64,000 nucleotides of DNA from Psychrilyobacter atlanticus DSM 19335. Its GTDB lineage: Bacteria; Fusobacteriota; Fusobacteriia; Fusobacteriales; Fusobacteriaceae. Under the pieces are notes generated by a model. That model was not told the DNA's origin. It saw only the letters and a list, made by a program, of their open reading frames with translations, and made no database searches. Location: assembly GCF_000426625.1 (NCBI RefSeq), contig NZ_KE384548.1:620001-684000 (forward strand), in the 5' to 3' direction. Of the stretch, positions 63,373 through 64,000 are shown in pieces. Both the position numbers and the translations under genes were made by a program. How positions within the stretch are numbered: position 1 is the stretch's first letter; every line of letters starts with the position of its first letter.

Positions 63373-64000
63373 AGGGGCTGTTGCAAGTTTTGTGTAAACT
63401 CTAAAAATTAATGTAAAATTTCTATAAAATGGAGAGGTGTAATTGCTTTAATTACTGTTTCTCCTTTTTTACATAGTAGAACTTTCTTTTTTGTGTGTCA
63501 AGAGCAGAGCCTAAAATTAGCCTCTTTAAAAAGGTGTATTTTAGATTGTACTTACTTTAATCTTTTTTCAAAAAATATTTGTAATTGAGAGTGAATTACA
63601 CCCCAGTTTCTTCGGCGTCCTGTCCATTTTCGTGTAATATCCATTGTAGTGAGATAAAGAAGCTTAAATAAACTATCATCTGTAGGAAATACAGATCTAC
63701 TTTTACTTGCTTTTCTTAGCGGCCTATTAAACCCCTCTATTCTTTAATTCATTCATTTAAAGTAGCTAGAACTTAGTACTTTCATTTTCACCAACCCACA
63801 TCCATAAAATTTCTTTCATTCCATCCATATTAATTCCAATAGCGATATAGACAGCCTTTTTAACTATGCGCCCTTCACTTCGAACGTTGTAATGAATTGC
63901 ATCCATAAAAACTACAGCATATGTGTCTTCTAATGGCCTATCTTGCCATTCTTTAGCTATAGGAAAGATCTTATCAGAATTCTACTAATAGAACTTTTGG
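63373..64000 (-). mobile_element. Decayed IS256-family element, truncated by the window edge
   Basis: On the minus strand, transposase text runs from the window end: DKIFPIAKEWQDRPLEDTYA, then VVFMDAIHYNVRSEGR and VKKAVYIAIGINMDGMKE, to a stop. It resumes in another frame with NELKNRGV and jumps to RKASKSRSVFPTDDSLFKL and ITRKWTGRRRNWGVI, ending near 63552. The central part with the remaining catalytic residues is deleted. The GGGGCTGTTGCAAGTTTTGTG sequence near 63375 resembles an IS256-type terminal repeat and probably marks the element's end. It is inactive. Confidence 0.72.

Overview
The window is strongly A+T-rich, compactly organised bacterial DNA. Its gene content suggests an anaerobic, diderm, low-GC fermenter, most likely a member of the Fusobacteriota (Ilyobacter/Propionigenium/Psychrilyobacter type). 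The clues are a B12-dependent (class II) ribonucleotide reductase, desulfoferrodoxin, sodium-coupled AGCS and Na/Pi transporters, a PTS glucose permease, a UGA-containing selenoprotein gene and c-di-GMP proteins with large extracytoplasmic parts. The genus is inference from gene content; there is no rRNA or other direct taxonomic marker here. I saw no tRNA, rRNA or CRISPR array.

Layout. 0-5.8 kb: an export and regulation block on the minus strand (two MFS efflux-type carriers, a MerR regulator fused to a methyltransferase, an ABC-2 exporter). 5.9-9.0 kb: ptsG, divergent from a Mu-type transposase-like protein that seems to have lost catalytic residues. 9.0-21.3 kb: a tandem pair of amino-acid permeases each fused to a PTS EIIA-like domain, a Na/Pi cotransporter with PhoU domain, an HNH endonuclease gene whose start is out of frame, a YgjP-type metalloprotease, a methyltransferase, an AGCS symporter and a three-domain acyl-ligase/ACP/acyltransferase. 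21.5-27 kb: lon, a small selenoprotein gene hidden by an in-frame TGA, nnrD and a CHASE4-HAMP-GGDEF protein.

27-42.6 kb holds the entire de novo UMP pathway in two operons: carA-carB-pyrB on the minus strand and pyrK-pyrD-pyrF-pyrC-pyrE on the plus strand. Between them lie a bactofilin-like membrane protein, an HD-GYP sensor, a GAF/methionine sulfoxide reductase, a SEC-C protein and desulfoferrodoxin. Each pyrimidine operon begins with the same layout: a consensus promoter, a short reading frame of about 50 codons with a shared DVPY-x3-GAV block, and an intrinsic terminator whose ascending arm ends on the first base of that frame's stop codon. I consider this paired leader/attenuator system the most interesting feature of the window. 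It looks like a pyrimidine-responsive, translation-coupled attenuation device related in logic to enterobacterial pyrBI, but with its own conserved peptide or RNA hairpin.

42.6-64 kb: a 700-bp non-coding stretch with nested inverted repeats and a perfect 14-6-14 palindrome next to a small tyrosine recombinase; HU; class II RNR; aroQ and a pseudopilin-like protein; an OLD-family nuclease; the oxidative pentose-phosphate operon gnd-zwf-pgl; a small membrane protein; a metallophosphoesterase; a secreted 5'-nucleotidase. Last comes an amino-acid/peptide cluster (AGCS symporter, class I glutamine-amidotransferase-like hydrolase, RpiR regulator, MFS carrier, M42 aminopeptidase, TIGR04076-type protein). 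The right edge is an insertion-sequence graveyard with decayed IS30- and IS256-family transposases.
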